In this document: positions 20,118 to 28,560 of the stretch, in pieces | How the letters are laid out: every line of letters starts with the position of its first letter | Numbering within the stretch: position 1 is the stretch's first letter | DNA from: Cellulomonas palmilytica | GTDB taxonomy: Bacteria > Actinomycetota > Actinomycetes > Actinomycetales > Cellulomonadaceae | DNA length: 64,000 nt | Direction of reading: 5' to 3' | Assembly: GCF_021590045.1 (NCBI RefSeq) | Contig: NZ_CP062221.1 | Location: 1,798,001-1,862,000 of the forward strand | The notes under the pieces: model-generated | The model's database searches: none | The model's input: the letters and a program-made list of their open reading frames with translations, nothing else | Told to the model about the DNA's origin: nothing | Made by a program: the position numbers and the translations under genes

Positions 20118-20294
20118 ATGCAGGAGAGCACGACGCTGGACCGCGAGCTGCGCCGGATGGCCGTGCTGCACGCGCGCGAGCTGGCGGCGATGCGCCGCAC
20201 GCGCCCCCAGGCGCGACGCGCCCGCGTTCAGCGGGTGATCGCGGGCCGGCTGCCGAACACCGCGGTGCCGACGCGCACGATCGTCGCCCCGTGA
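20118..20294 (+). CDS. Possible small basic protein
   Basis: A 58-codon ORF with the strong Shine-Dalgarno GGAGGGG 4 nt before the ATG. The first about 37 residues form a likely helix rich in Arg, Leu and Ala (STTLDRELRRMAVLHARELA). The 3' third runs antisense through the end of the convergent yggS-like gene. The ribosome binding site and helix-like composition argue for it. Its size, the overlap and the GC bias that keeps frames open argue against it. I do not recognise a family. Confidence 0.4.
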   Translation: MQESTTLDRELRRMAVLHARELAAMRRTRPQARRARVQRVIAGRLPNTAVPTRTIVAP

Positions 20295-20956
20295 GCGACG
20301 GCGACCTCCAGGTCGCCGCTCATGCCCATCGACAGCTCCACCGCGTCCGCCGTGCCCGGTGCGCCGCTGCCCGTGACCTCGTCGCGGATCGCCGCCAGCC
20401 GGTCGTAGCCCGCGGCGACCACGCGCTCGTCGTCGGACCGTGCGCCCACCGTCATGAACCCGACGAGCCGCAGCCCGTCCAGCGCCGCGACCTCCCGGGC
20501 GAGCGCGGGCGCCTCGTCGGGCGCCACGCCGCTCTTCGTCGGTTCGCCCGACACGTTGACCTGCACCATGACGTCCAACGAACCGGTCGCGCGCGCCGCG
20601 AGGCGCTGCGCGAGGTCGAGCGAGGCGACCGTCTCGACGCACGTCGCCCAGCGCAGCGCGGCGTTCACCTTGTTCGACTGCAGCGGCCCGATGAAGTGCC
20701 ACGCGGGGGAGTGCTCGACGAGCGCGGGTGCCTTCGCGACGAGCTCCTGCACCCGGTTCTCGCCGAGCAGCACGGGCGTGAGCGCGGGGTCGGCCGCGCG
20801 GGCCGCGGCGTCGGCCTCCAGCACCGCGCGGACCGTCTCGAGCGGCTGCGCCTTCGACGCGAGCAGCAGGCGCACGTCGTCGCGCCCGGCGGCCGCGCAC
20901 GCGCGCGCGACGCGCTCGCGGACCGCGGCGAGACGTGCGGGCAGGTCGTCCTCCAC
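20228..20956 (-). CDS. YggS/PLPHP-type pyridoxal phosphate homeostasis protein
   Basis: A 242-residue alanine-racemase-like barrel that binds PLP and buffers it in the cytoplasm; it usually has no catalytic activity. The PLP Lys is in LLLASKAQPLE, the pattern LLGENRVQELVAKAP follows, and the phosphate-binding end is LSMGMSGDLEVAVAHGATIVRVGTAVFG. Many actinobacteria carry yggS in the ftsZ cluster; here it is isolated. The GTG at 20956 is preferred to longer starts because TAGGTT lies 8 nt upstream and the homology begins there. Confidence 0.88.
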   Translation of the reverse strand: MEDDLPARLAAVRERVARACAAAGRDDVRLLLASKAQPLETVRAVLEADAAARAADPALTPVLLGENRVQELVAKAPALVEHSPAWHFIGPLQSNKVNAALRWATCVETVASLDLAQRLAARATGSLDVMVQVNVSGEPTKSGVAPDEAPALAREVAALDGLRLVGFMTVGARSDDERVVAAGYDRLAAIRDEVTGSGAPGTADAVELSMGMSGDLEVAVAHGATIVRVGTAVFGSRPAITR

Positions 20957-20964
20957 GGCCAGCG

Positions 20965-20970
20965 AACCTA
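20965..20970 (-). promoter_or_regulatory. -10 hexamer TAGGTT of the yggS-like gene
   Basis: On the minus strand TAGGTT ends 8 nt before GTG 20956; a leaderless or near-leaderless start is likely. Confidence 0.45.
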
Positions 20971-21069
20971 GCCCACCCGGCGCCGCTGCGACCAACGCGC
21001 CCGGGACCGGGGACGGACCAGAGTGCTCACCGATCCCGTCGCGACCGCGCGCTGTGGGAGCCTACCGAC

Positions 21070-21456
21070 GTGAAGACGCTGCTCAACGTCATCTGGCTCG
21101 TGCTCGCCGGGCTCTGGCTCGCCCTCGGCTACGTGGCCGCGGGCATCATCTGCTGCGTGCTGGTCGTGACGATCCCGTTCGGCATCGCGTCGTTCCGGAT
21201 CGCCGGGTACGCGCTGTGGCCGTTCGGCCGCACGGTCGTCGACAAGCCCACCGCGGGCGCCTGGTCGACCATCGGGAACGTCGTCTGGCTCGTCGTGGCG
21301 GGCATCTGGCTCGCGATCGGGCACGTGCTCACCGCCATCCCGCTGTTCCTGTCGATCATCGGCATCCCGCTCGGCATCGCGAACCTCAAGATGATCCCGA
21401 TCTCGCTCCTGCCGCTGGGCCGGCACGTCGTGCCGAGCGACCGGCCCTTCGCCTGA
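21070..21456 (+). CDS. YccF-family inner membrane protein
   Basis: A 128-residue protein made of two similar halves. Each has a hydrophobic pair around NVIWLVLAGLWLALGY or NVVWLVVAGIWLAIGH, followed by TIPFGIASFRIAGYALWPFGR or IIGIPLGIANLKMIPISLLPLG. This duplicated layout is diagnostic of YccF domain proteins. Their function is unknown. GTG start. Confidence 0.87.
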   Translation: MKTLLNVIWLVLAGLWLALGYVAAGIICCVLVVTIPFGIASFRIAGYALWPFGRTVVDKPTAGAWSTIGNVVWLVVAGIWLAIGHVLTAIPLFLSIIGIPLGIANLKMIPISLLPLGRHVVPSDRPFA

Positions 21457-21957
21457 TCAGTCCTTGGCGATGTCCGCGACGACCGCGCCCGTGAGGCGCA
21501 CGAGGTCGCCGGGCGCGAGCTCCACGTCGAGGCCGCGTCGGCCGCCCGAGACGAAGACGGTGTCGAACAGCCAGACGGTCTCGTCGACGACCGTCGGGTG
21601 CGCCTGGCGCTGCCCGAGCGGGGAGATGCCGCCGACCACGTAGCCGGTCGCGCGCTCCGCGTCGGGCTTCGGGGCCATCGCGGCCTTCTTGCCGCCCGCC
21701 GCCGCGGCGAGCGCCTTGAGGTCGAGCTGCCCGGTCACGGGCACCACCGCGACCGTGAGCGTCCCGTCGACGACCGTCATGAGGGTCTTGAAGACCTGCT
21801 CGGGCGGCACGCCCAGCACCTGCGCGGCCTCGAGACCGTAGCCGACGTCGGACGCCGGGTCGTGCTCGTACGGGTGCGCGGTGTGGGCGACACCCGCCGC
21901 GGCGAGCGCGACGAGCGCGGGCGTGCCGGTGGGGGCGTGCTTGACGTTCTTGGCCAC
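21457..21957 (-). CDS. ybaK: YbaK/EbsC-type aminoacyl-tRNA deacylase
   Basis: A 166-residue protein of the YbaK family, which hydrolyses mischarged Cys-tRNA(Pro) in trans. Features are VGYGLEAAQVLGVPPEQVFKTL, VVPVTGQLDLKALAAAAGGKKA with the key Lys, and TGYVVGGISPLGQ. It stands alone with its own leaderless-type promoter and ends one base past the convergent yccF-like gene. The exact deacylase specificity is assumed from the family. Confidence 0.9.
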   Translation of the reverse strand: MAKNVKHAPTGTPALVALAAAGVAHTAHPYEHDPASDVGYGLEAAQVLGVPPEQVFKTLMTVVDGTLTVAVVPVTGQLDLKALAAAAGGKKAAMAPKPDAERATGYVVGGISPLGQRQAHPTVVDETVWLFDTVFVSGGRRGLDVELAPGDLVRLTGAVVADIAKD

Positions 21958-21963
21958 GCGACC

Positions 21964-21969
21964 AGGGTA
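21964..21969 (-). promoter_or_regulatory. -10 hexamer TACCCT of ybaK
   Basis: Minus-strand TACCCT, then 6 nt, then GTG 21957. Confidence 0.5.
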
Positions 21970-21979
21970 GGGCGAGGCG

Positions 21980-22546
21980 TCAGAGCGCGAGGCCGACGAG
22001 CGTCCCGATGCCCCACGTGACGATCATCGCGACCGATCCGCCGACAACGTTGCGCCGCACGGCCGGCCACCGTGGCGACCCGGCGATGCGCGCGCTGACC
22101 GCGCCGGTCACGACGAGCGCCAGGACGACCGCAGCGAACACGGCGGGCACCAGCGCGGCGCCGCTCCACGGCAGGAGCGCGACGAGGAGCGGCACGACGC
22201 CGCCGACGAGGAACGCGCCCAGCGAGGCGAACGCCGCGTGCCACGGGTTCGTGAGCTCGTCGTCGGCCACCTGGCCGACGCGCTCGGCGTCCCGCTGCGA
22301 GCTCACCGAGACGTACTCGCCGGCCGCCATCGACAGCGCCCCCGCGACGAGGCCCGCGACGCCCGCGGTGAGGATCGCGGTGCTGCCGGGGTTCGCCCCG
22401 GCGACGCCGACGACGATCGCCGCGACCGACACGATGCCGTCGTTCGCGCCCAGGACGCCGGCGCGCAGGCCGTTGAGCCGCGCGCCGTCCACGCCGCCCG
22501 TGGTGGAGGCGGTGGGGTGCAGGAGCGTCGACAGAGCCGTGGTCAT
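21980..22546 (-). CDS. VIT1/CCC1-type Fe2+/Mn2+ transporter
   Basis: A 188-residue membrane protein of the vacuolar iron transporter family, which exports or sequesters Fe2+/Mn2+. GLRAGVLGANDGIVSVAAIVVGVAGA is the family's first helix, and AGALSMAAGEYVSVSSQRDAE the second with the metal-coupling residues. Five helices are visible. It is the short form, whose helix 2-3 loop is reduced to about 25 residues and which lacks the large cytosolic metal-binding domain of plant VIT1. An IdeR-like box sits just upstream of the promoter. Confidence 0.88.
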   Translation of the reverse strand: MTTALSTLLHPTASTTGGVDGARLNGLRAGVLGANDGIVSVAAIVVGVAGANPGSTAILTAGVAGLVAGALSMAAGEYVSVSSQRDAERVGQVADDELTNPWHAAFASLGAFLVGGVVPLLVALLPWSGAALVPAVFAAVVLALVVTGAVSARIAGSPRWPAVRRNVVGGSVAMIVTWGIGTLVGLAL

Positions 22547-22552
22547 GCGGCC

Positions 22553-22581
22553 ACGCTAAGCCGCCCCCGAGCTGCTGTCAC
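22553..22581 (-). promoter_or_regulatory. Promoter of the VIT1-type gene
   Basis: Minus strand: -35 GTGACA (22581-22576), 17 nt, -10 TAGCGT (22558-22553), 6 nt, ATG 22546. The -35 is the same hexamer as at the ilvB promoter. Confidence 0.6.
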
Positions 22582-22587
22582 CGTTGG

Positions 22588-22606
22588 AAAGGCTGGCCTG
22601 ACCTGC
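22588..22606. promoter_or_regulatory. Weak IdeR/DtxR-like box
   Basis: AAAGGCTGGCCTGACCTGC resembles the consensus TTAGGTTAGGCTAACCTAA at about 11-12 of 19 positions, with an intact AGGCT-N-GCCT-N-ACCT core. It lies directly upstream of the -35, a place compatible with activation. The assignment rests on pattern and on the neighbouring metal transporter only. Confidence 0.3.
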
Positions 22607-22649
22607 GACGACGCAGGCATGCCTACCCTTGGTGACCCGTTCCGCGGGC

Positions 22650-25208
22650 CTAGAGAGCACCCACCTCGAGCACGCGCAGGACCACCTCGCCGGCCTCGTC
22701 GGACGCCGCCAGGTCGACCACGGCGTCGACGCGCCAGTCGTGGTCGCCCTCGGGGTCGTCGAGCAGCTGGCGCACGCGCCACGTCGTCGGGCCCGTCGTG
22801 ACCTGGAACAACGCGGGACCGCGCGCGGGTGCGCCCGTGAGCACCTCGTCGTGGTCGTCGTAGAACGGGTCGAGGGCGGCCGACCAGCGCTCCGCGGTCC
22901 ACGGCGCGCCCTCGTCGTCGACGTCGCCCAGTGCCGCGAGCGCGCCGTACTGCTCGCGCGCGACGAGCTCGACGCGGCGGAACAGCGCTCCGCGCACGAG
23001 CGCACGGAACACGCGCGGGTTGTCGGTGATCGGCTGTGGCGTGTCGTCGTCGACGCCGCCCGGGGCGTCGGCGCCGTGCTCGTCGAGCGGGTTCGCGAGG
23101 CGCTCCCACTCGTCGAGCAGGCTCGAGTCCGTGCGGCGTACCAGGTCGCCCAGCCACTCGATCAGCTCCCACAGCTCCTCGGTGCGCGCGTCCTCCGGGA
23201 CCGTCTGGCGCAGCGCGCGGTACGCGTCCGCGAGGTAGCGCAGCAGCACGCCCTCGGTGCGGTCGAGGCTGTAGACGCTCACGTACTCGGCGAACGTCGC
23301 GGCGCGCTCGTGCATGTCGCGCACCACCGACTTGGGCGACAGCTCGAGGTCGGCGACCCACGGGTTCGTCGTGCGGTACGTCGCGAACGCCGCGGCCAGC
23401 AGCTCCGCGAGCGGGCGGGGGTAGGTGACGTCCTCGAGCAGCGCCATGCGCTCGTCGTAGTCGAGACCCTCGGCCTTCATCGCCGCGACCGCCTCGCCAC
23501 GCGCGCGGTTCTCCTGCGCCGCGAGCACCTGGCGCGGGTCGTCCAGCGTCGCCTCGATGACGGAGACGACGTCGTGCGCGTAGCCGGGGTCCGCCTGGTC
23601 GAGCAGCTCGAGCGCGGCGAACGCGAACGGCGACAGCGCCTGGTTGAGCGCGAAGTTCGGCGGCAGGTCGTGCGTCAGGCGCACGCTCCGGCGACGTCCG
23701 CGGGGAGCCGACGCGTCCTCGACCTCCACGCGCTCGACGACGCCCGCGGCGCGCAGCGACCGGTAGACGGCGATGGCCCGCCGCACGTGCAGCCCGCGCG
23801 CACCCTCGGGCTCGTGGTTGTCGGTGAGCAGCCGCGTCATCGCCGCGACCGGGTCCTCGCCACGCGACCCGCGTGCGAGCACGTGCAGGACCATCGCGTG
23901 CGTCACCGCGAAGCTCGACGTCAGCGGCTCGGGCGGCGCGTCGCGCAGGCGCTCGAACGTCTTGTCCGTCCAGTTCACGTGCCCGGGCGGCGCCTGCTTG
24001 CGGACGATCTTCTTGAGCTTCTTCGGGTCGTCACCCGCCTTCGCGAGCGCCTTGCGGTTCTCGATGACGTGCTCGGGCGCCATGACGACGACCTCGCCGA
24101 CCGTGTCGAAGCCCGCGCGCCCCGCACGCCCCGCGATCTGGTGGAACTCGCGCGCCGACAGGTGCCGCATGCGCTGGCCGTCGTACTTCACGAGGCTCGT
24201 GAGGACGACCGTGCGGATCGGGACGTTGATGCCGACCCCGAGCGTGTCCGTGCCGCACACCACGGGCAGCAGGCCCTTCTGCGTGAGGCGCTCCACGACG
24301 CGGCGGTACTTGGGCAGCATGCCCGCGTGGTGCACGCCCACGCCGTGCCGCAGCAGGCGCGACAGCGTCCTGCCGAACCCTGGGCCGAACCGGAACGCGC
24401 CGAGCTCGGCGGCGATCGCGTCGCGCTGGTCGCGGCTCGTGAGGTTCGCCGACAGCAGCGACTGCGCGCGCTCCACGGCCTCCTTCTGCGTGAAGTGCAC
24501 GACGTACACCGGCGCGCGCCGCGTGGTCACGAGCTCGTCGAGCACCTCGTGCAGCGGTTCCACGACGTACGAGAACGTCAGCGGCACGGGGCGCTCGGCG
24601 TTCGTGATGACCGCGACCTCGCCGCCCGTGCGGCGCCGCAGGTCGTCGGCGAAGAACGTGACGTCGCCGAGGGTCGCCGACATGAGCACGAACTGCGCGC
24701 GCGGCAGCTCCAGCAGCGGCACCTGCCACGCCCAGCCGCGCTGCGGGTCGGAGTAGAAGTGGAACTCGTCCATGACGACCTGGCCCGCGTCGGCGTCCAC
24801 CCCGTCGCGCAGCGCGAGGTTCGCCAGGATCTCCGCCGTGCAGCAGATGATCGGCGCCGTCGGGTTCACCGCCGAGTCGCCCGTCATCATCCCGACGTTC
24901 TCCGAGCCGAACGCCGCCACCAGCGCGAAGAACTTCTCGCTGACCAGCGCCTTGAGCGGAGCCGTGTAGAACGTGCGACGCCCGTGCGCGAGCGCGACGA
25001 AGTGCGCGGCCGTCGCCACGAGCGACTTCCCGGAGCCCGTGGGCGTCGACAGGATGACGTGGCTGCCCGTCACCAGCTCGAGGAGCGACTCCTCCTGGTG
25101 CGGGTACAGGCGCAGCCCCTGCTCGGCCGCCCACCCCGTGAACGCCTCGTACAGCGCGTCGGGGTCGGTGGGGTCGGAGGGGATCCGGTCGGCGAGCGTC
25201 ACGGGCAC
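22650..25208 (-). CDS. DEAD/DEAH-box helicase with DUF3516 C-terminal region
   Basis: An 852-residue superfamily 2 (Ski2-like) helicase. The Q-like motif LRLYPHQEESLLEL precedes Walker A STPTGSGKSLVA. Motif II is VVMDEFHFY (DEFH rather than DEAD), motif III MSATLGD and motif VI QIAGRAGRAGFDT. The C-terminal about 400 residues match the actinobacterial DUF3516 family. Probably an RNA or DNA helicase; its substrate is unknown. The reading frame stays open far upstream to 28421, but homology and the GGGAGGA 8 nt before GTG 25208 fix the start. Confidence 0.9.
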   Translation of the reverse strand: MPVTLADRIPSDPTDPDALYEAFTGWAAEQGLRLYPHQEESLLELVTGSHVILSTPTGSGKSLVATAAHFVALAHGRRTFYTAPLKALVSEKFFALVAAFGSENVGMMTGDSAVNPTAPIICCTAEILANLALRDGVDADAGQVVMDEFHFYSDPQRGWAWQVPLLELPRAQFVLMSATLGDVTFFADDLRRRTGGEVAVITNAERPVPLTFSYVVEPLHEVLDELVTTRRAPVYVVHFTQKEAVERAQSLLSANLTSRDQRDAIAAELGAFRFGPGFGRTLSRLLRHGVGVHHAGMLPKYRRVVERLTQKGLLPVVCGTDTLGVGINVPIRTVVLTSLVKYDGQRMRHLSAREFHQIAGRAGRAGFDTVGEVVVMAPEHVIENRKALAKAGDDPKKLKKIVRKQAPPGHVNWTDKTFERLRDAPPEPLTSSFAVTHAMVLHVLARGSRGEDPVAAMTRLLTDNHEPEGARGLHVRRAIAVYRSLRAAGVVERVEVEDASAPRGRRRSVRLTHDLPPNFALNQALSPFAFAALELLDQADPGYAHDVVSVIEATLDDPRQVLAAQENRARGEAVAAMKAEGLDYDERMALLEDVTYPRPLAELLAAAFATYRTTNPWVADLELSPKSVVRDMHERAATFAEYVSVYSLDRTEGVLLRYLADAYRALRQTVPEDARTEELWELIEWLGDLVRRTDSSLLDEWERLANPLDEHGADAPGGVDDDTPQPITDNPRVFRALVRGALFRRVELVAREQYGALAALGDVDDEGAPWTAERWSAALDPFYDDHDEVLTGAPARGPALFQVTTGPTTWRVRQLLDDPEGDHDWRVDAVVDLAASDEAGEVVLRVLEVGAL

Positions 25209-25271
25209 CGGCCGATCCTCCCATCCCGCGCGCACCCGCCGCCTCGACCGGCGGGCGGCGCGGGCCCGACC

Positions 25272-25277
25272 TAGCCT
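25272..25277 (+). promoter_or_regulatory. -10 hexamer TAGCCT of the glutamine amidotransferase gene
   Basis: TAGCCT, 6 nt, then ATG 25284. Confidence 0.5.
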
Positions 25278-25283
25278 CGGAGC

Positions 25284-26018
25284 ATGAAGCCGTTCGTGCT
25301 CCTGGCTTCGCGCGCCGAGGACGACGCCGCCGACGACGAGTACGCGCAGGTGCTGCGCTTCGGCGGGCTCGACGAGGGCTCGCTCGTCCGCGTCCGGATG
25401 GAGGCCGGGCCGATGCCCGCGATCGACCTCGACGCGATCAGCGGGATCGTCGTCGGCGGGAGCCCGTTCGACGCGAGCACCCCGGCGGACCGCAAGTCCG
25501 CCACCCAGGTGCGGGTCGAGCGCGAGATGTCCGCGCTGCTCGACCAGGTGGTGCCGCGCGACGTCCCGTTCCTCGGCGCGTGCTACGGCGTCGGGACGCT
25601 CGGCACCCACCAGGGCGGGGTCATCGACCGCACCTACGCCGAGCCGATCGGCGCCGTGCGCGTCACGCTCACGCCCGAGGGCCGGCGCGACCCGCTGCTC
25701 GCCGACGTGCCCGAGGCGTTCGACGCGTTCGTCGGGCACAAGGAGGCGTGTCGCGTGCTGCCGCCCACCGCCACGCTGCTCGCGAGCTCGCCGACCTGCC
25801 CGGTGCAGATGTTCCGCGTGGGCCGCAACCTCTACGCGACGCAGTTCCACCCCGAGCTCGACGTCGCGGGCATCTCCGCGCGCATCCGGATCTACGGCGG
25901 GTACGGCTACTACGAGCCCGGTGAGCAGGAGCAGGTCCTCGCACGCGTCGCGTCCGCCGACGTGTGGGCGCCGCCGCGCATCCTCGCCGCGTTCGTCGAG
26001 CGGTACCGGCGTCGCTGA
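25284..26018 (+). CDS. Class I glutamine amidotransferase-like protein
   Basis: A 244-residue protein with the triad-type GATase fold. The nucleophile is Cys100 in LGACYGVGTL, and His189 and Glu191 lie in TQFHPELD. It resembles the GMP-synthase-like GATases found alone in actinobacteria, so it may use glutamine or gamma-glutamyl substrates directly. The acceptor is unknown. It is divergent from the DUF3516 helicase and 33 nt upstream of the MpaB-type gene. Confidence 0.86.
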   Translation: MKPFVLLASRAEDDAADDEYAQVLRFGGLDEGSLVRVRMEAGPMPAIDLDAISGIVVGGSPFDASTPADRKSATQVRVEREMSALLDQVVPRDVPFLGACYGVGTLGTHQGGVIDRTYAEPIGAVRVTLTPEGRRDPLLADVPEAFDAFVGHKEACRVLPPTATLLASSPTCPVQMFRVGRNLYATQFHPELDVAGISARIRIYGGYGYYEPGEQEQVLARVASADVWAPPRILAAFVERYRRR

Positions 26019-26051
26019 GCGCTCGCGGCCCGGACACCGCACGATGGACGG

Positions 26052-26948
26052 GTGATCCTCGAGTCGTCGCGCCGCCGTGCGGGCACTGCGCTGTTCCTGC
26101 GCGTCGCCGGCCCGGACGGGATCGCCACCCGCGAGCGGATCCACTTCACGCCCGGGCCGCGCTGGTTCGCGCCCGACGCGGCGATCCGCCGCGTGCACGG
26201 CGACGCGTCGATGTTCGTCGGCGGCCTGCGCGCCCTGCTGCTGCAGTCGCTGCACCCCGCCGCGATGGCGGGCGTCGCCGGGCACTCCGGCTACCGGGGC
26301 GACCCGTGGGGGCGGCTCGCGCGGACCAGCACGTTCCTCGCCGTCACGGCGTTCGGCACGGCCGACGACGCGCAGGCGGCAGTCGACCGAGTCCGGACCG
26401 TGCACGCCCGCGTCCGTGGGCGCACCCCCGACGGTGTGCCGTACCGCGCGGACGACCCCGAGCTGCTGCGCTGGGTGCACGTCGCCGAGGTCGACTCGTT
26501 CCTGCGCGCGCACCAGCGGTTCGGGGCGCACCCGCTCGACGCGGCAGGGGCCGACGCGTACCTGCGGGACGCCGCGGTCGTCGGGCGCGCGCTCGGGGCC
26601 GACGACCTGCCCGAGACCGTCGCCGACCTCGCGGCGGCGATCGACGCGTTCCGACCCGCGCTCGCGGCCGGCGACCAGGCGCGGGACACCGCGCGGTTCC
26701 TGCTCCACGAGCCACCCGTGCCGGCGACGCTGCGCGCGGGCTACACGCTGCTCAGCCGGGCGGCCGTCGCGACGCTGCCGCCGTGGGCCGTCACGGAGCT
26801 CGGGCTGCGGCGCCCGGGACCGGTGGGACGCCCGGCGGCGCTCGCGGGCGGGCACGCCGTGACCCGCACGATCCGGTTCGTGCTCGGGCCCGACGACGCG
26901 CGTCGGGTCACCCGGGACCGAGGCGCGGTCGCGCCGTCCCACGGCTGA
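26052..26948 (+). CDS. MpaB-type oxygenase family protein (DUF2236)
   Basis: A 298-residue protein. The family hallmarks MFVGGLRALLLQSLHPAAMA, DPWGRLARTSTFLAVTAFG, VRGRTPDGVPYRADDPELL and WVHVAEVDSFL (haem- or metal-binding His region) are all present. Members include latex-clearing protein-like b-type haem oxygenases and fungal MpaB; the substrate is unknown. GTG start, with CACGAT ending 6 nt upstream. Confidence 0.85.
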   Translation: MILESSRRRAGTALFLRVAGPDGIATRERIHFTPGPRWFAPDAAIRRVHGDASMFVGGLRALLLQSLHPAAMAGVAGHSGYRGDPWGRLARTSTFLAVTAFGTADDAQAAVDRVRTVHARVRGRTPDGVPYRADDPELLRWVHVAEVDSFLRAHQRFGAHPLDAAGADAYLRDAAVVGRALGADDLPETVADLAAAIDAFRPALAAGDQARDTARFLLHEPPVPATLRAGYTLLSRAAVATLPPWAVTELGLRRPGPVGRPAALAGGHAVTRTIRFVLGPDDARRVTRDRGAVAPSHG

Positions 26949-27053
26949 CGTCCCGGCCCGCCGGTCCTGCGCGAGCCCTTGCGGCCTGCCACCGGACGCG
27001 CGACCGTGTCGACGGGACCGGTCGACCCGGCCGGCGCGGACACGGGAGAGCCC

Positions 27054-28487
27054 ATGACGCAGGCGCAGCGGACGTTCGACGTGGTCGTGGTCGGCGGGGG
27101 AGCGGTCGGGGAGAACGCCGCCGACCGGGCCTCGCGCACCGGGCTGCAGGTCGCGCTCGTCGAGGGTGCGCTCGTCGGCGGCGAGTGCTCCTACTGGGCG
27201 TGCATGCCGTCGAAGGCGCTGCTGCGCCCGGACGCCGCGCGGGACGCCGCGCGCCGCACACCGGGCGTCGCCGACCCCGGGGCGCTCGACGTGGCGGCCG
27301 TGCTCGCGCGGCGCGACGCGATCACGCACCACTGGGACGACTCGTCGCAGGCCGACTGGGTCGCGAGCGCGGGACTGACGCTGCTGCGCGGGCACGCGCG
27401 GTTCACGGGCACGCGCAGGCTCGTCGTCGAGTCCGACGAGGGGACGGTGCAGGTCGAGGCGCGGCAGGCCGTCATCGTCGCGACCGGCTCGCTGCCGACC
27501 ATCCCGTCCGTCGAGGGTCTCGCGGCCGCGCACCCGTGGACGAGCCGTGACGCGACCGCCGCGCAGCACGTCCCCGCGCGGCTCGCGGTGCTCGGCGGGG
27601 GAGTCGTGGCGTGCGAGCTCGCGACCGCCTTCGCGAGCCTCGGCAGCGAGGTGACCGTGCTGGTGCGCGGCGAGCGGTTGCTCGCCGGGGCCGAGCCCTT
27701 CGCGGGGGAGGCGGTGCTGGGGTCCCTGCGCGGTCGCGGCATCCGTGTGCTGCTCGGGGCGCGGGTGAGCCGGGTGCACCGCGACGACGCCGGTGTGCAC
27801 GTCACGCTCGACGACGAGGTCGTGACCGCCGACGAGCTCCTCGTCGCCACCGGCCGGCACCCGCACACCCGCGACCTCGGCCTCGAGACGGTCGGCCTCG
27901 AGCCGGGCGCGCCGCTCGACGTCGACGACGCGCTGCAGGTCCGGGGCGTCCAGTGGTTGTTCGCCGTGGGCGACGTGACCGGTCGGACGGGGACCACCCA
28001 CCAGGGCAAGTACGACGCGCGCGTGGCCGGGGACGTCGTGGCGGCGCGGTTCGGGTCCGACGAGGCCGCGCGGGCCGCCGAGGCCGACGCCGGACCGTGG
28101 AGCCGGTACCGCGCGAGCGCCGACCACGCCGCCGTCCCGCAGGTGGTGTTCACGCAGCCCGAGGTCGCGTGGGTGGGGCTCACCGAGCACGCCGCGCGTG
28201 AGGCGGGGCTCGACGTGCGCGTCGTGGCGTACGCGCTGGAGGACGTGGCCGGGGCCAGCGTGATCTCGCCCGACTACGCCGGGCGCGCACAGCTCGTGCT
28301 CGACTCCGCGCGCGGCGACGTGGTCGTCGGCGCGACGTTCGTCGGGCCCGACGCGGCCGAGATGCTGCACGCGGCGACCATCGCGGTCGTCGGCGAGCTG
28401 CCGTTGGCCCGGCTGTGGCACGCCGTGCCGTCGTACCCGACGGTCAGCGAGGTGTGGCTGCGGTTCGCCGAGACCGCCGGACTCTGA
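27054..28487 (+). CDS. FAD-dependent pyridine nucleotide-disulfide oxidoreductase
   Basis: A 477-residue flavoprotein of the dihydrolipoamide dehydrogenase/mercuric reductase class. The FAD motif is VVVVGGGAVGENAADRA. The redox disulfide is Cys45/Cys50 in GGECSYWACMPSKAL (CX4C). The NAD(P)-binding motif is VLGGGVVACELATAF, and the second FAD motif is LFAVGDVTGR. The C-terminal dimer domain ends in HAVPSYPTVSEVWLRFAE, where Ser-Tyr replaces the usual active-site His before the Pro-Thr. It is therefore probably not a standard Lpd; the substrate is unknown. The ATG follows GGGAGAG and replaces a longer upstream start. Confidence 0.88.
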   Translation: MTQAQRTFDVVVVGGGAVGENAADRASRTGLQVALVEGALVGGECSYWACMPSKALLRPDAARDAARRTPGVADPGALDVAAVLARRDAITHHWDDSSQADWVASAGLTLLRGHARFTGTRRLVVESDEGTVQVEARQAVIVATGSLPTIPSVEGLAAAHPWTSRDATAAQHVPARLAVLGGGVVACELATAFASLGSEVTVLVRGERLLAGAEPFAGEAVLGSLRGRGIRVLLGARVSRVHRDDAGVHVTLDDEVVTADELLVATGRHPHTRDLGLETVGLEPGAPLDVDDALQVRGVQWLFAVGDVTGRTGTTHQGKYDARVAGDVVAARFGSDEAARAAEADAGPWSRYRASADHAAVPQVVFTQPEVAWVGLTEHAAREAGLDVRVVAYALEDVAGASVISPDYAGRAQLVLDSARGDVVVGATFVGPDAAEMLHAATIAVVGELPLARLWHAVPSYPTVSEVWLRFAETAGL

Positions 28488-28560
28488 GCGGGGCGCCCAG
28501 AGAGCAGGCGCACAGCGACCGGCGGCCCCGGCGACGTCAGCCGTCCGACCCGGCGGTGGG

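Noticed and set aside
25209..28421. Upstream continuation of the helicase reading frame to over 1900 codons
   Set aside because: The extra part is antisense to three well-supported plus-strand genes; the helicase N-terminus and ribosome binding site lie at 25208.
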